A stretch of 64,000 nt of DNA from Ideonella sp. (GCA_015075165.1 JABTUY010000003.1:496001-560000); one strand, 5' to 3'; positions 1 through 9,779 are shown, numbered from the stretch's first letter. Made by a program: numbers and translations. Notes: generated from the letters alone by a model not told the origin.

Positions 1-543
1 GGAGTAGTCCTGGCCGATGATGTAGACTTTCTTGATCGCCTGCTTGTCCTTCATGAAGCTGGTCAGCGCAGCCATCTTGATGTCGGAGTTGGCATCCCAG
101 CGGAAGTGCCAGTAGCTGCACTTGTCGTTGGTCAGCGACGGATCGACCGCGGCGTAGTTGAAGTACAGCACCTCCTTGCCGGGGTTGCGCTCGTTGTACT
201 TGGCGACGAACTCCGAAATCGCGATTGCCACGCTCGAGCCGTTGCCCTGGGTGATGTAGCGCACGCCGGCGTCGATCGCCTTCTGCACCTGCACCAGGCT
301 CTCCTGCGGGCTGACCTTGTTGTCGTAAGGCACCACTTCGAGCTTCTGACCGCCGAGCACGCCGCCCTTGGCGTTGATCGTCTCGACCAGGAACTGCATG
401 TGCTTGAGCCCGTGCTCGCCCACCGTCGCGCCGCCACCGGACAGCGGGTCGACATAGGCGATCTTGATCTGTGCCATGGCCGAGCCGGCGGCGAGCAGCG
501 CCGCGCTTGCGATCAGACCCGTTCTCGCGATCCACTGATTCAT
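1..543 (-). CDS. Branched-chain amino acid ABC transporter substrate-binding protein (5' part only)
   Basis: The gene starts with ATG at 543 and runs off the left edge, so only about 180 N-terminal residues are visible. The start MNQWIARTGLIASAALL is a Sec signal peptide that should be cleaved after SAMA (about residue 24). The mature part begins QIKIAYVDPLSG and continues with a VGEHGLKHMQF segment and VYIIGQDYS, the pattern of LivK/LivJ-type periplasmic binding proteins of the type 1 fold. Such proteins deliver leucine, isoleucine, valine or related amides and aromatic acids to an inner-membrane ABC importer; the ligand cannot be told from sequence. The rest of the transporter is not in view. 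The acyl-CoA ligase 88 bases upstream is in the same direction, which hints at uptake of a carboxylic acid for catabolism, but that is inference. Confidence 0.88.
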   Translation of the reverse strand, partial: MNQWIARTGLIASAALLAAGSAMAQIKIAYVDPLSGGGATVGEHGLKHMQFLVETINAKGGVLGGQKLEVVPYDNKVSPQESLVQVQKAIDAGVRYITQGNGSSVAIAISEFVAKYNERNPGKEVLYFNYAAVDPSLTNDKCSYWHFRWDANSDIKMAALTSFMKDKQAIKKVYIIGQDYS

Positions 544-631
544 GGGTAACCCTCCGGTCTGGGATTGAGCCGGCGGCCAGTGTGGCCAAAGCCCGGCGCC
601 GCCACCACCGGACCTTCCCGCAACCGACGTG

Positions 632-2263
632 TCACGTCGGCGACGGCAGCACGTGCGACTTGAACTGCTCGCGCAGCTTCATCTTCTGCATCTTGCCGGT
701 GGCGCCGAGCGGGATCGAATCGACGAACACCACATCGTCAGGCACCTGCCACTTGGCCACCTTGCCTTCGAAGAAGCCCAGCAGTTCGTCGCGCGTCGGG
801 CTGGTGCCGGGCTTCTTCACCACCACCAGCAGCGGCCGCTCGTCCCACTTCGGGTGCGGCACCGCGATGCAGGCGGCCATCGCCACCGCCGGGTGCGCCA
901 TCGCGATGTTCTCGATGTCGATCGAGCTGATCCATTCGCCGCCGGACTTGATCACGTCCTTGCTGCGGTCGGTGATCTGCAGGAAGCCGTCGGGGTCGAT
1001 CGACGCCACGTCGCCGGTCGGGAACCAGCCGTCGACCAGCGGATCGCCGCCCTCGCCCTTGAAGTAGCCCGAGATGATCCACGGCCCCTTGACGTGCAGG
1101 TCGCCGCTGACCTTGCCGTCCCAGGGCAGCTCGTGGCCGGCGTCGTCGACGATGCGCATCTCGACGCCGTAGACCGCACGACCCTGCTTGGCCATCAGCG
1201 CCAGTTGCGCGTCGGGGGCGAGGTCGAGCTGCTTGTTCTTCAGCTGGCACACCGTGCCCAGCGGCGACATCTCGGTCATGCCCCAGGCGTGCAGCACGGT
1301 CACGCCGAAGTCGTCGCGGAAGGTCTTGATCATCGCCGGCGGGCACGCCGAGCCGCCGATCACCGTGCGCTTCATCGTGCCCAGCTTCAGGCCATGCTGC
1401 TTCATGTGGTTGAGCAGGCCGAGCCAGACGGTGGGCACGCCGGCCGACAGCGTGACCTTTTCCTGTTCCATCAGCTCGTACACCGACGCGCCGTCGAGCG
1501 CGGCGCCGGGGAACACCAGCTTGGCGCCGGTCATCGCGGCGCTGTACGGGATGCCCCAGGCGTTGACGTGGAACATCGGCACCACCGGCAGGATCGCGTC
1601 GCGCGCCGAGACGTCGAGCGCGTCGGGCAGCGCACCGGCATAGGCGTGCAGCAAGGTCGAGCGGTGGCTGTACAGCGCGCCCTTCGGGTTGCCGGTGGTG
1701 CCACTCGTGTAGCACAACGCCGCGGCGCTGCGCTCGTCGAACTGCGGCCAGTCGTACTCGGCCGGCTCGCCGCCGATCCACTCCTCGTACGAGCGCAGGT
1801 TGGCGACGCCGCTGTCGGCCGGCAGCTTGTCGGCGTCGCACAGCGCGATCCAGTGCTTCACCGTCTTGCAATGCGACGCGATCGCCTTGACGATCGGCAG
1901 AAAGGTCATGTCGAAGCACAGCACCTGGTCTTCGGCATGGTTGGCGATCCACGCCACCTGGTCGGGCGCCAGCCGCGGGTTGATGGTGTGGATCACGCGA
2001 CCGCTGCCGGCGATGCCGAAGTACAGCTCCAGGTGGCGGTAGCCGTTCCACGCCAGCGTGGCCACGCGGTCGCTGAAGCCGAGCTGCAGCCGGTCGAGCG
2101 CGCGCGCCACCTGCTTGGCGCGCCGCGCCGCGCCGGCGTAGGTGTAGCGGTGGATGTCGCCCTCGACCCGGCGCGAGACGATCGGCGCATCATGGTGGTG
2201 GCGTGCGGCAAAGTCGATCAGCCCCGAGATCAGCAGCGGCTGCTCCTGCATCAAACCCAACAT
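632..2263 (-). CDS. AMP-forming acyl-CoA synthetase (fatty-acid / methylthiopropionyl-CoA ligase type)
   Basis: A 543-residue member of the ANL superfamily, which activates a carboxylic acid with ATP to an acyl-adenylate and transfers it to CoA. The phosphate-binding motif [12 protein letters not shown] lies near residue 184, the adenylate motif GWFPTGD near 411, the hinge region [13 protein letters not shown] follows, and the C-terminal catalytic lysine is in GATGKMQK. Length matches full-length family members. The N-terminus ([20 protein letters not shown]) and overall pattern resemble the long/medium-chain or 3-(methylthio)propionyl-CoA ligases common in Burkholderiales; exact substrate is unknown. 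It diverges from selO across a 131-base gap and points towards the branched-chain amino acid binding protein, with which it may be co-transcribed. Confidence 0.9.
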   Translation of the reverse strand: MLGLMQEQPLLISGLIDFAARHHHDAPIVSRRVEGDIHRYTYAGAARRAKQVARALDRLQLGFSDRVATLAWNGYRHLELYFGIAGSGRVIHTINPRLAPDQVAWIANHAEDQVLCFDMTFLPIVKAIASHCKTVKHWIALCDADKLPADSGVANLRSYEEWIGGEPAEYDWPQFDERSAAALCYTSGTTGNPKGALYSHRSTLLHAYAGALPDALDVSARDAILPVVPMFHVNAWGIPYSAAMTGAKLVFPGAALDGASVYELMEQEKVTLSAGVPTVWLGLLNHMKQHGLKLGTMKRTVIGGSACPPAMIKTFRDDFGVTVLHAWGMTEMSPLGTVCQLKNKQLDLAPDAQLALMAKQGRAVYGVEMRIVDDAGHELPWDGKVSGDLHVKGPWIISGYFKGEGGDPLVDGWFPTGDVASIDPDGFLQITDRSKDVIKSGGEWISSIDIENIAMAHPAVAMAACIAVPHPKWDERPLLVVVKKPGTSPTRDELLGFFEGKVAKWQVPDDVVFVDSIPLGATGKMQKMKLREQFKSHVLPSPT

Positions 2264-2394
2264 CGAGAATCTCCTGTGCGGTTGCGGCCTCGTGGCCGGC
2301 GTCAGCCGCCATCATGTGGGCCGGCTGCCGGTCGTGCATGGGGTGAATCCCGCCCGGCGGCACGGCCGCCGGCGCTGCGGCCGACAATCCGGCC

Positions 2395-3939
2395 ATGGAT
2401 GCACCGCTGCGGGAACCGATCGCACGCCGGGCGCCCGCCGAACCGCGCTGGCGCGCGGCCGGCCTGCTGCGCTCGCTCGGCCCTGCCTACTGGACGGCGC
2501 TGCCCGCGCAACCGCTGCCCGAGGTGCACTGGGTCTGCCGCAACCAGGCGCTGGCCGCCGAGCTCGGCCTGGGCGACTGGCTGCATGGCGATGCGGCGCT
2601 GGTGCTGCTGGCCGGCAACGCGCCGCCGGCCGGCCCGCCGCCACTGGCCAGTGTCTACAGCGGCCACCAGTTCGGCCTCTGGGCCGGCCAGCTCGGCGAC
2701 GGCCGCGCGCTGCTGCTGGGCGAGATCGATTCGCCGCTCGGCCCGCAGGAGGTGCAGCTCAAGGGCAGCGGCCTGACGCCGTACTCGCGCATGGGCGATG
2801 GCCGCGCCGTGCTGCGTTCGTCGATCCGCGAGTTCCTGTGCTCCGAGGCGATGCATGCGCTGGGCATTCCCACCACGCGCGCGCTGGCGGTGGTGGGCTC
2901 GCCGCAGCCGGTGCTGCGCGAGACCGTCGAGACCGCCGCGGTGGTGACGCGTGTCGCGCCGAGCTTCCTGCGCTTCGGCCACTTCGAGCACTTCACACAC
3001 ACCGCGGGCGACACGGTAGCGCTGCGCCGACTGGTCGACGCGGTGATCGACCGCTACTTCCCGGAGTGCCGCGACGCGCCGGCGCCGCTGCTGGCCTGGC
3101 TGGAGACCGTGACGCGGCGCACCGCGCGGCTGCTCGCGCAGTGGCAGGCGGTGGGCTTCTGCCACGGCGTGATGAACACCGACAACCTGTCGATCCTCGG
3201 CCTGACGATCGACTACGGGCCGTTCGGCTTCATCGACGGCTTCGACCCGATGCACGTCTGCAACCACAGCGATCACCAGGGCCGCTACGCGTATGCGCGC
3301 CAGCCCGGCGTGGCGTGGTGGAACCTGCATGCGCTGGTGTCGGCGATCGCGCCGCTGCTCGACCACCTGCCCGAGCCGGCCGCGGCCGAACAACTGGCCG
3401 GTGCCATCGCGCCATTCGAGGACGAGTTCGACCGCACGCTGCAGGCGCGGCTGCGCGCCAAGCTCGGGCTGGCGACCACGCGCGAAGACGACCCGGCGCT
3501 GATCGACGACCTGCTGAGGCTGATGGCCACCGAGCGCACCGACTACACGATCGCGATGCGCCGGCTCGGCGAGTTCCCCACCGACGGCTGCGGCGCGCCG
3601 GGCGCGGTGCCGCAGGCGCCCCGGCGCAGCGTGCGCGACCTGTTCATCGACCGCGCCGCGTTCGACGCCTGGGCCGCGCGCTACGCGCAGCGCCTGCGCG
3701 CCGAAGGCAGTGTCGACGGCGAGCGCCGCGCGCGGATGCACGCGGTCAACCCGAAGTTCGTGCTGCGCAACCACCTGGCCGAGCAGGCGATCCGCCGCGC
3801 GCAGCAAGGCGACTTCGGCGAGACCGAACGGCTGCTGAAAGTTCTGCAGCGTCCGTTCGACGAACAACCCGGGCACGAGGCCGACGCCGACTTCCCGCCC
3901 GATTGGGCGCAGCAGTTGCAGGTGTCGTGCTCGTCGTGA
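2395..3939 (+). CDS. selO: Protein adenylyltransferase SelO
   Basis: A 514-residue SelO/YdiU (UPF0061) protein. SelO is a pseudokinase-fold enzyme that transfers AMP to Ser/Thr/Tyr of proteins and is linked to oxidative stress in bacteria and mitochondria. Family landmarks are clear: [38 protein letters not shown], the active-site stretch [20 protein letters not shown], and NHSDHQGRY. The C-terminus ends VSCSS, the conserved tail in which eukaryotic homologues carry selenocysteine, so this one uses ordinary cysteine. The ATG at 2395 gives the full family length. The next gene, msrB, starts 47 bases downstream; a selO-msrB pair is functionally sensible because both concern redox damage. Confidence 0.95.
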   Translation: MDAPLREPIARRAPAEPRWRAAGLLRSLGPAYWTALPAQPLPEVHWVCRNQALAAELGLGDWLHGDAALVLLAGNAPPAGPPPLASVYSGHQFGLWAGQLGDGRALLLGEIDSPLGPQEVQLKGSGLTPYSRMGDGRAVLRSSIREFLCSEAMHALGIPTTRALAVVGSPQPVLRETVETAAVVTRVAPSFLRFGHFEHFTHTAGDTVALRRLVDAVIDRYFPECRDAPAPLLAWLETVTRRTARLLAQWQAVGFCHGVMNTDNLSILGLTIDYGPFGFIDGFDPMHVCNHSDHQGRYAYARQPGVAWWNLHALVSAIAPLLDHLPEPAAAEQLAGAIAPFEDEFDRTLQARLRAKLGLATTREDDPALIDDLLRLMATERTDYTIAMRRLGEFPTDGCGAPGAVPQAPRRSVRDLFIDRAAFDAWAARYAQRLRAEGSVDGERRARMHAVNPKFVLRNHLAEQAIRRAQQGDFGETERLLKVLQRPFDEQPGHEADADFPPDWAQQLQVSCSS

Positions 3940-3986
3940 ACGCGCCCACGGCCAGCCCGACGCCGCCCGCATTTCCCGGAGCCAAC

Positions 3987-4406
3987 ATGAGTCACGACAT
4001 CGACGACCCACGCTACCCGGTTCGCAAGCCCGACGCGCAATGGCGCAGCGAGCTCGACCCGATGCAATACCGCGTTGCGCGCCAAGGCGCCACCGAGCGC
4101 GCGTTCACCGGCCGGTACTGGGATCACTGGGCCGACGGCAGCTACCGCTGCATCGGCTGCGGCCAGGTGCTGTTCCACAGCGGCGAGAAGTTCGACGCCG
4201 GCTGCGGCTGGCCGAGCTGGTGGCGCGAGGCCGAACCCGGCCGCATCGAGCGGCTGGTCGACCACAGCCTGGGCATGACGCGCATCGAGGTGCGCTGCGC
4301 CAACTGCGGCAGCCACCTCGGCCACGTGTTCGACGACGGCCCCGAGCCGAGCGGCGAGCGCTATTGCATCAACTCGGCGTCGATCGACTTCCGGCCCAAG
4401 GCCTGA
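3987..4406 (+). CDS. msrB: Peptide-methionine (R)-S-oxide reductase
   Basis: A 139-residue MsrB that reduces the R-epimer of methionine sulfoxide in proteins. The two zinc-binding CxxC pairs are visible (CIGCG and CANCG), followed by SHLGHVF and the catalytic cysteine in RYCINSASIDF. The usual CGWPSF is CGWPSW here, a conservative change. The start ATG at 3987 gives MSHDIDDPRYPV, a normal length for a free-standing bacterial MsrB without a fused MsrA. It follows selO closely and precedes yciB by 50 bases in the same direction, so the four genes selO-msrB-yciB-bolA are probably one transcript. Confidence 0.96.
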   Translation: MSHDIDDPRYPVRKPDAQWRSELDPMQYRVARQGATERAFTGRYWDHWADGSYRCIGCGQVLFHSGEKFDAGCGWPSWWREAEPGRIERLVDHSLGMTRIEVRCANCGSHLGHVFDDGPEPSGERYCINSASIDFRPKA

Positions 4407-4456
4407 TCCGCGCGGCCGCTGCGGCGGCCGCCGGCGCGGCTACACTCGCGCCGCGC

Positions 4457-5095
4457 ATGAAACTGCTGCTCGATTTCCTGCCGATCATCCTGTTCTTCGG
4501 CACCTTCAAATACGCCGAGGCGAACAAGGCCTGGGCGTCGGCCTTCGCCACCCAGCACCTGGGCGGCATCGTCGCCGGCGGGGTGGTCGGACCGCAGGAG
4601 GCGCCGGTGCTGCTGGCCACCGTGGTGGTGATCGTCGCCACGCTGGCGCAGGTGCTGTCGCTGAAGCTGCGCGGCCGCAAGGTCGACCTGATGCTGTGGG
4701 TGAGCCTGGCGCTGGTGGTGGTGCTCGGCGGCATGACCGTGTGGTTCCACAGCGAAACCTTCATCAAGTGGAAGCCGAGCGCGCTGTACTGGGCGATGGG
4801 CCTCGCGCTGTGGATCAGCCAGGTGGCGTTCGGCAAGAACCTGCTGCGCGCGCTGCTCGGCGAGCAGCTGAAGCTGCCGACGCCGGTGTGGCAGCGGCTG
4901 AACCTGGCGTGGATCGCATTCTTCGCGCTGATGGGCGTGCTCAACCTGTGGGTCGCCTTCACCTTCAGCACCGACGCCTGGGTGAACTTCAAGCTCTTCG
5001 GCGCGCTCGGTCTGATGCTCGCCTTCACCGTGGCGCAGGGCCTGTACCTGAGCCGCCACCTCCAGGAAGAGCCGCCGGCGGAGTCGCAGCGGTGA
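4457..5095 (+). CDS. yciB: Inner-membrane septation protein YciB/IspZ
   Basis: A 212-residue polytopic inner-membrane protein of the YciB/IspZ (intracellular septation protein A) family. It opens with the family signature MKLLLDFLPIILFFGTFKY and has about five hydrophobic segments, with the conserved TFIKWKPSALYW and GKNLLRALLGEQL stretches between them. Homologues affect cell envelope integrity and septation and interact with division and elongation proteins, but the molecular function is not settled. The stop codon overlaps the GTG of the BolA gene (GTGA), so the two are translationally coupled; the same yciB-bolA pairing is common in Burkholderiales. Confidence 0.93.
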   Translation: MKLLLDFLPIILFFGTFKYAEANKAWASAFATQHLGGIVAGGVVGPQEAPVLLATVVVIVATLAQVLSLKLRGRKVDLMLWVSLALVVVLGGMTVWFHSETFIKWKPSALYWAMGLALWISQVAFGKNLLRALLGEQLKLPTPVWQRLNLAWIAFFALMGVLNLWVAFTFSTDAWVNFKLFGALGLMLAFTVAQGLYLSRHLQEEPPAESQR

Positions 5096-5370
5096 GCGTC
5101 TCGGCGACCGACATCGAGCGCGCGCTGCGCGAGCAGCTCGCACCGGTCGCGCTTGCGGTCGACGACGATTCGCATCGGCACGTGGGCCACGCCGGTGCAC
5201 GCGAAGGCCGACACTTTTCGGTACGAATTTCGAGCCCGCGTTTCACCGGGCTCACCCGCGTGGCGCGACATCGCCTCGTGTATGATGCCCTGCAGCGCCT
5301 GATTCCACAGGGCATCCACGCGCTGGCCATCGAGGCCAGCGCCCCCGACGAAACGGGCCCCTCCGGCTGA
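5092..5370 (+). CDS. BolA family protein
   Basis: A 92-residue BolA/IbaG-type protein. The region ending in RHFSVRISSPRFTGLTRVARHRLVYDAL matches the family core, with the conserved FxG(L/K)xxxxRHRxVY pattern and an LI..GIHAL strand at the end. BolA proteins partner with monothiol glutaredoxins in Fe-S handling, and some bind DNA. The GTG start at 5092 overlaps the yciB stop and gives MSVSATDIERALREQL, which fits family N-termini. The downstream gene is a periplasmic parvulin 104 bases away, an arrangement often seen in beta-proteobacteria. Confidence 0.9.
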   Translation: MSVSATDIERALREQLAPVALAVDDDSHRHVGHAGAREGRHFSVRISSPRFTGLTRVARHRLVYDALQRLIPQGIHALAIEASAPDETGPSG

Positions 5371-5474
5371 AGCCTCTCGTTCGACACGCGCCGCACCCGC
5401 AGCCGGGCTCGCGCCAGCGCACAGCGCGTCGACCAGCCCTCACCCTCCGACCACGCGTCGAAAGAAGGTATCCC

Positions 5475-6284
5475 ATGACCGCATCGATCCGCATCGCACG
5501 ACTGGCCCTGATCGCCGGCTTCGTGCTCGCCCCGCTGGCCGCCTCGGCGCAGAACGTGGCCGTCGTCAACGGCAAGCCGGTGCCGAAGGCGCGCGTCGAC
5601 GTGCTGCTGACGCAGGCCGCACGCGGTGGCCAGCCGCGCACGCCCGAGCTCGAGCAGCGCGCGCGCGAGGAGGTGGTGCTGCGCGAGATCTTCGCGCAGG
5701 AGGCCGAGAAGCGTGGCATCCCGGCCAGCGCCGACTACAAGCAGCAGATGGACCTGGTGCGCCAGACGGTGCTGATCCGCGAGCTGTTCGAGGACTTCAA
5801 GCGCAAGAACCCGGTCACCGATGCCGAGGCCAAGGCCGAGTACGAGACGCTCAAGACGCAGGCCAGCGGCACCGAGTACCACGCGCGCCACATCCTGGTG
5901 GAAAGCGAAGACGAGGCGAAGAAGCTGATCGCGCAGATCAAGGGTGGCGCCAAGTTCGAGGAGCTGGCCAAGAAGAGTTCGAAGGACGCCGGCTCCGGCG
6001 CCAACGGCGGCGACCTCGACTTCGCCAAGCCCGACGCCTACGTGCCCGAGTTCAGCAAGGCGATGGTCGCGCTGAAGAAGGGCGAGATGACCGACACGCC
6101 GGTGAAGTCACAGTTCGGCTTCCACATCATCCGGCTCGACGACACCCGCGAAGCCAAGTTCCCCGACTTCGCCGCGGTGAAGCCGCAGATCGAGCAACGC
6201 CTGGCGCAAGTCAAGCTGCAGAAGTACCAGGAAGATCTGCGCAAGGCCGCGAAGACCGACTTCAAGTTCCCGAACGCGCAATAG
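5475..6284 (+). CDS. Periplasmic parvulin-type peptidyl-prolyl isomerase
   Basis: A 269-residue PpiC/PrsA/SurA-like foldase. Residues 1-24 are a signal peptide ending ASA before QNVAVVNGKPV. An N-terminal chaperone-like helical part follows, then a parvulin PPIase domain at about 133-230 with the landmarks ARHILVESEDEAKKL, GGDLDF, PEFSKAMVALKKGEM and SQFGFHIIRLDD. It should catalyse proline cis/trans isomerisation and assist folding of exported proteins. The ATG at 5475 is preceded by AAAGAAGG. Its 3' end overlaps the 3' end of the convergent ABC ATPase gene by 23 bases. Confidence 0.92.
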   Translation: MTASIRIARLALIAGFVLAPLAASAQNVAVVNGKPVPKARVDVLLTQAARGGQPRTPELEQRAREEVVLREIFAQEAEKRGIPASADYKQQMDLVRQTVLIRELFEDFKRKNPVTDAEAKAEYETLKTQASGTEYHARHILVESEDEAKKLIAQIKGGAKFEELAKKSSKDAGSGANGGDLDFAKPDAYVPEFSKAMVALKKGEMTDTPVKSQFGFHIIRLDDTREAKFPDFAAVKPQIEQRLAQVKLQKYQEDLRKAAKTDFKFPNAQ

Positions 6285-6990
6285 CCACCGAGCCGGGCAC
6301 ACCGCCTGCAGCGGGCGCCAGCCGCCCGGCCTCGAGGTGCAGCTGACGGTCGCAGCGCGACGCGATCGCGGCATCGTGCGTCACCAGCAGCAGCGTGGTG
6401 CCGGCCTCGCGGTTGAGCTCGAACATCAGGTCCATCACGCGCTCGCCGGTGGCAAAGTCGAGACTGCCGGTCGGCTCGTCGGCCAGCAGCACGGCCGGTC
6501 GCACGACGAAGGCACGCGCCAGCGCCACGCGCTGCTGCTCACCGCCCGACAGCGTGCGCGGGTAGTGCGTCAGCCGCTCGCCCAGGCCCACGCGCTGCAG
6601 CATCTCGGTGGCGCGCGCACGCGCGCGCTCGACGCCCAGCAGTTCGAGCGGCAGCATCACGTTCTCGAGCGCGTTCAGGTTCGGCAACAGCTGGAAACTC
6701 TGGAACACGAAGCCGAGTTGCCGTGCGCGCAGCGCGGCGCGCGCATCCTCATCGAGCGCGAACAGGTCGTGGCCGGCGAGGTGCACGGTGCCGGCACTGG
6801 GCGTATCGAGCCCGGCCACGATCGCCAGCAGCGTGCTCTTGCCCGAGCCCGAGGCACCGACGATCGCCGCCGACTCGCGCGCTCGCAGCGCAAAGGCGAT
6901 GTCGTGGAGAATCGTCAGCATCCCGCCGCTATCGCGGACTTGCTTGGTGACACCCTCGACGGCAATGATCGGATCGGGCAATTTCAGCAC
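6262..6990 (-). CDS. ybbA: ABC transporter ATP-binding protein, YbbA/LolD type
   Basis: A 242-residue ABC ATPase with Walker A GASGSGKST, Q-loop VFQSFQLLP, signature LSGGEQQR, Walker B VLLADEPT and H-loop VTHD. Its close divergent position to a TesA-type esterase identifies it as YbbA, the ATPase normally paired with a large FtsX/MacB-like permease (YbbP); no permease is in view. I chose the GTG at 6990 (VLKLPDPIIAVEGV) because homology starts there; the frame is open further upstream but that part overlaps tesA and looks non-coding. Its 5' end overlaps that of tesA by about 26 bases if both starts are right. Confidence 0.88.
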   Translation of the reverse strand: MLKLPDPIIAVEGVTKQVRDSGGMLTILHDIAFALRARESAAIVGASGSGKSTLLAIVAGLDTPSAGTVHLAGHDLFALDEDARAALRARQLGFVFQSFQLLPNLNALENVMLPLELLGVERARARATEMLQRVGLGERLTHYPRTLSGGEQQRVALARAFVVRPAVLLADEPTGSLDFATGERVMDLMFELNREAGTTLLLVTHDAAIASRCDRQLHLEAGRLAPAAGGVPGSVAIARSGT

Positions 6991-7648
6991 GGCACCCCCG
7001 CTCACGCGGCGGGCGTGGCTGGCGCACTGTAGCGTGGCAGCGCTGGCCCTCGCCGGCGCCACGCCATCGAGCGTCGCGATCGCGCCGCCGGCCAGGCTGC
7101 TGGTGGTGGGCGACAGTCTGTCGGCCGAGTACGGCCTGCCGCGTGGCAGCGGCTGGGTGGCGCTGTTGACGCAGCGGTTGGCGCGCGACGGGCTGGCCGC
7201 CAGCGTGACCAACGCCAGCGTCAGCGGCGACACCAGCGCCGGCGGGCGCAGCCGACTCCCGCCGCTGCTGGCCGAGCACAAGCCGACGCACGTGATCATC
7301 GAGCTCGGCAGCAACGACGCCCTGCGCGGCCTGCCGCTGCAGATGACGCGCGACAACCTCGCAGCGATGGTGCGCGCCGCGCGCGCCGCCGGCGCGCAGG
7401 TGCTGCTGGTCGGCATGCGCATGCCGCCGAACTACGGCCGCCGCTACACGCAGGAGTTCGAGGCGATGTACGCGGAGCTGGCCAAGTCCGAGCACGCCGC
7501 GTTGGTGCCGTTCATGCTCGCCGGCGTGGCCGATTCACCGCAGGCCGATGCGTTGTTCCAGACCGACCGCATCCACCCGAACGCACGCGCGCACCCGATC
7601 ATTCTCGACAACATCTGGCCGGTGCTGCTGAAGCAGCTGAAGCGCTGA
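6965..7648 (+). CDS. tesA: Arylesterase / lysophospholipase L1-like SGNH hydrolase
   Basis: A TesA-type SGNH hydrolase of about 227 residues. Block I is VVGDSLSAEYG with the nucleophilic serine, the block III asparagine is in ELGSNDALRG, and the catalytic DxxH is in TDRIHPNARAH. Family members are periplasmic thioesterase/esterases acting on acyl-CoA, lysophospholipids or aryl esters. Start choice is uncertain: the ATG at 6965 yields a plausible signal peptide (LTRRAWLAHCSVAALALAG) but overlaps the 5' end of ybbA, while a GTG at 7034 would remove half of the signal peptide. The signal-peptide argument favours 6965. The divergent tesA/ybbA pair is conserved in many proteobacteria. Confidence 0.87.
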   Translation: MIGSGNFSTAPPLTRRAWLAHCSVAALALAGATPSSVAIAPPARLLVVGDSLSAEYGLPRGSGWVALLTQRLARDGLAASVTNASVSGDTSAGGRSRLPPLLAEHKPTHVIIELGSNDALRGLPLQMTRDNLAAMVRAARAAGAQVLLVGMRMPPNYGRRYTQEFEAMYAELAKSEHAALVPFMLAGVADSPQADALFQTDRIHPNARAHPIILDNIWPVLLKQLKR

Positions 7649-7669
7649 GCCGCGCGAAGCACCGCGCCT

Positions 7670-9694
7670 TCAGCGCATCTGCAGGCGGTTGCGCTCGTTG
7701 CGCGGCTCGGGCACGCGCGCACGCACTGCAGGCGATCTTGCCTGCGCCATCGGCGTCGTCGTGTGCGGCACCGGCGCTTGCGCGCGCGCAGTCGGCGCGC
7801 GCGGGCTCGCCTCGGGCGCGGCATGCCACCGCATCCCGCGGTCGTGCCGCGCGTCGACGCGCGGCACGCGCGGTTCGCGCAATGCACGCCGCTCGACCTC
7901 CGGCGTCTGCAACGCCACCCTCTGCGGCGGCGCGTTCGACGACGATCGCCCCGGCGCGTCGCGGCGCAGCCCGCCGGGTTCGCCAGGCTCGATGCGCCGG
8001 GGCTGCGCCGGGTGGCGCTGCGGCGCCAGCGGCGCCTGCGGAGCGTCGTGCTGTACCGCCGGAGCCGGCATGCGACGCGGTGGCATCGGCGTGGCCGTCG
8101 ATCCCTGCGCGGGCGGCGGCACCTGCCCCGGCACCTGCGCCGGTACCTGCGCCGGCGCCATGCGGCGCGGTATGCGTTCGCGTGGCTCGGGTGCAGCCCG
8201 GCCGCCCAGCCCGCCCGCGGGCGGCGGCGTCACCACCGGTGGCGCCGGATACGCCCCGTGCGGCGGCCGCGCCATCACCGCCGGACTCGGCGGCTGCGGC
8301 CGCGGCGCGGGCATGGCGCCACCGCCTGGCACCGCGATCGGTCGCGCGATGCCGGGCGGCGGCACGTGGGTGCGCCACGGCTGCGTGGTCAGCGTGCCGC
8401 GCAGCGTCGGGTCGACCTGCGCCACCACCGGCGCCATCGGCCGGTTCGGCACCAGCTGGCTCGACGGCACCAGGCTCACCGCGTTCGGCACGCGCTGGTT
8501 CACGTAGAGCACCGGCGTCGGCGGCGCCACGCGCGGCGTGTGCGGCGCAAAGTACTTCAGCTGCGCCTGGTTCACTTGGCCCCAGTAGCGGGCACCGCGT
8601 GCATAGCTCGGGTAATACGGTTCGTGCGGCGCGAGCGGCACCCAGCCGACCATCGGCGCGCCGGCGCTCACCGTGATGCTGGCGTGCGCGCCGCCGACCC
8701 AGGCCACCAGCGCCGGCGCGTAGACCGGGCGCGCCACCCAACGCCCCGGCGTCCAGCACCAGCGGCCACCGAACATCACCCAGCGGCCGTAGTGGAACGG
8801 AGCGAAGCCCCACGGCGCGTCGTCGACCCAGGTCCAGCCCCAGGGCCGCACCCAGGCCCAGTGGCCGTAGCGGTAGGGCGCCCAGCCGGCGACCACGGTC
8901 GTCGGTGTCCACAACGGGCCGTATTCGGCACTGGTCTCCCAGCTGCCGTGGCGGTCGAGGTCTTCCCAGCCGGTCATCTCCTGCGAGACGTAGCGCGCCG
9001 ACACGCTGCGCTCGTCGGCACGGTCGGCGCGCGCGGCCCAGTCGGCGAACTCGTCGCTTTGCACCGGGCTCCAGCTGTAGTGCGTGACGCCGGCCTCGCG
9101 CCAGAACTCGGCACTGCGACCGTTGTCGAGGTTCATCGCGCTGTCGTCGCTTTCGAAGCGCAGCTCGCCGCGCCAGGCGGTGGCGTCGCTCGCGCCGTCG
9201 CGGCGGTCGATGCGGAAGTAGCCGGGGCCGCGCGGCGTGAAGCGCCCCTCTTCGGTGTCGAGCGCGACCTCGCGCGCGACCTCGGGCGAGCGCACGCGCA
9301 GCGCCGCGCTGCCTTGGTGCAGGAAGAGATCGATGCGCTGGTCGTCGAGGCGGCGGATCTCGAGGTCGCTGCCGCCGGCGAGGCGCAGCGTGGTGGAGCC
9401 CACCCACAGCTCGAGGCGGCCGTCGGCGTCGACCGCGAGGCGGTCGCCGCTGGTCAACGGGCGATTGCGCTGCAGCGCGATCCACTCGTTGCCTTGCGCA
9501 TCGAACACCCAGGCCTGGCCCTGGCTCTCGCTGACGCGGCCGATGCGGCCCGGCGGGTCGTCGGCCGCGCGTGCGCTGCCCGCCGCGGTCAGCAGCGTCG
9601 CCACCAAGCCCAGCGACGCCAGCCAGAACAGCCCCCGGCGCGCGAGCCACGAGTTCGCTCGTAAAGATTTGTTGACGGCAGCGGTGCGAGCCAT
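7670..9694 (-). CDS. Exported FecR-domain / DUF6600-type protein with Pro/Arg-rich tail
   Basis: A 674-residue protein with a signal peptide (cleavage near SARA, about residue 43). Residues 50-180 look like a FecR-type domain (RIGRVSESQGQAWVFD, LTSGDRLAVDADGRLEL, GSTTLRLAGGSDLEI). Residues about 190-370 are rich in W, Y, G and P (YRYGHWAWVRPWGWTWVDD, FHYGRWVMFGGRWCW), the pattern of DUF6600. The last 300 residues are a low-complexity Pro/Ala/Arg linker with no domain I recognise. It is probably envelope-located; function is unknown. It is convergent with tesA, with only 21 bases between them. The ATG at 9694 gives a textbook signal peptide. Confidence 0.82.
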   Translation of the reverse strand: MARTAAVNKSLRANSWLARRGLFWLASLGLVATLLTAAGSARAADDPPGRIGRVSESQGQAWVFDAQGNEWIALQRNRPLTSGDRLAVDADGRLELWVGSTTLRLAGGSDLEIRRLDDQRIDLFLHQGSAALRVRSPEVAREVALDTEEGRFTPRGPGYFRIDRRDGASDATAWRGELRFESDDSAMNLDNGRSAEFWREAGVTHYSWSPVQSDEFADWAARADRADERSVSARYVSQEMTGWEDLDRHGSWETSAEYGPLWTPTTVVAGWAPYRYGHWAWVRPWGWTWVDDAPWGFAPFHYGRWVMFGGRWCWTPGRWVARPVYAPALVAWVGGAHASITVSAGAPMVGWVPLAPHEPYYPSYARGARYWGQVNQAQLKYFAPHTPRVAPPTPVLYVNQRVPNAVSLVPSSQLVPNRPMAPVVAQVDPTLRGTLTTQPWRTHVPPPGIARPIAVPGGGAMPAPRPQPPSPAVMARPPHGAYPAPPVVTPPPAGGLGGRAAPEPRERIPRRMAPAQVPAQVPGQVPPPAQGSTATPMPPRRMPAPAVQHDAPQAPLAPQRHPAQPRRIEPGEPGGLRRDAPGRSSSNAPPQRVALQTPEVERRALREPRVPRVDARHDRGMRWHAAPEASPRAPTARAQAPVPHTTTPMAQARSPAVRARVPEPRNERNRLQMR

Positions 9695-9779
9695 CGGGTG
9701 CTCTCCGGTCGTGTTGCTGCATTGAACGCCGCAGGCACCGGCGGCGCCGACAGCGGCCGGCTACGGTTTCACAGCGCCT

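Noticed and set aside
2154-4406. One long frame spanning selO and msrB as a fusion protein
   Set aside because: Only its last 139 codons show homology (MsrB, with its own ATG at 3987); the rest lies out of frame with selO.
7670-9694. The FecR-like protein as part of a FecI/FecR sigma regulation system
   Set aside because: No ECF sigma factor or TonB receptor nearby; the signal peptide and DUF6600-type region indicate an exported structural protein.
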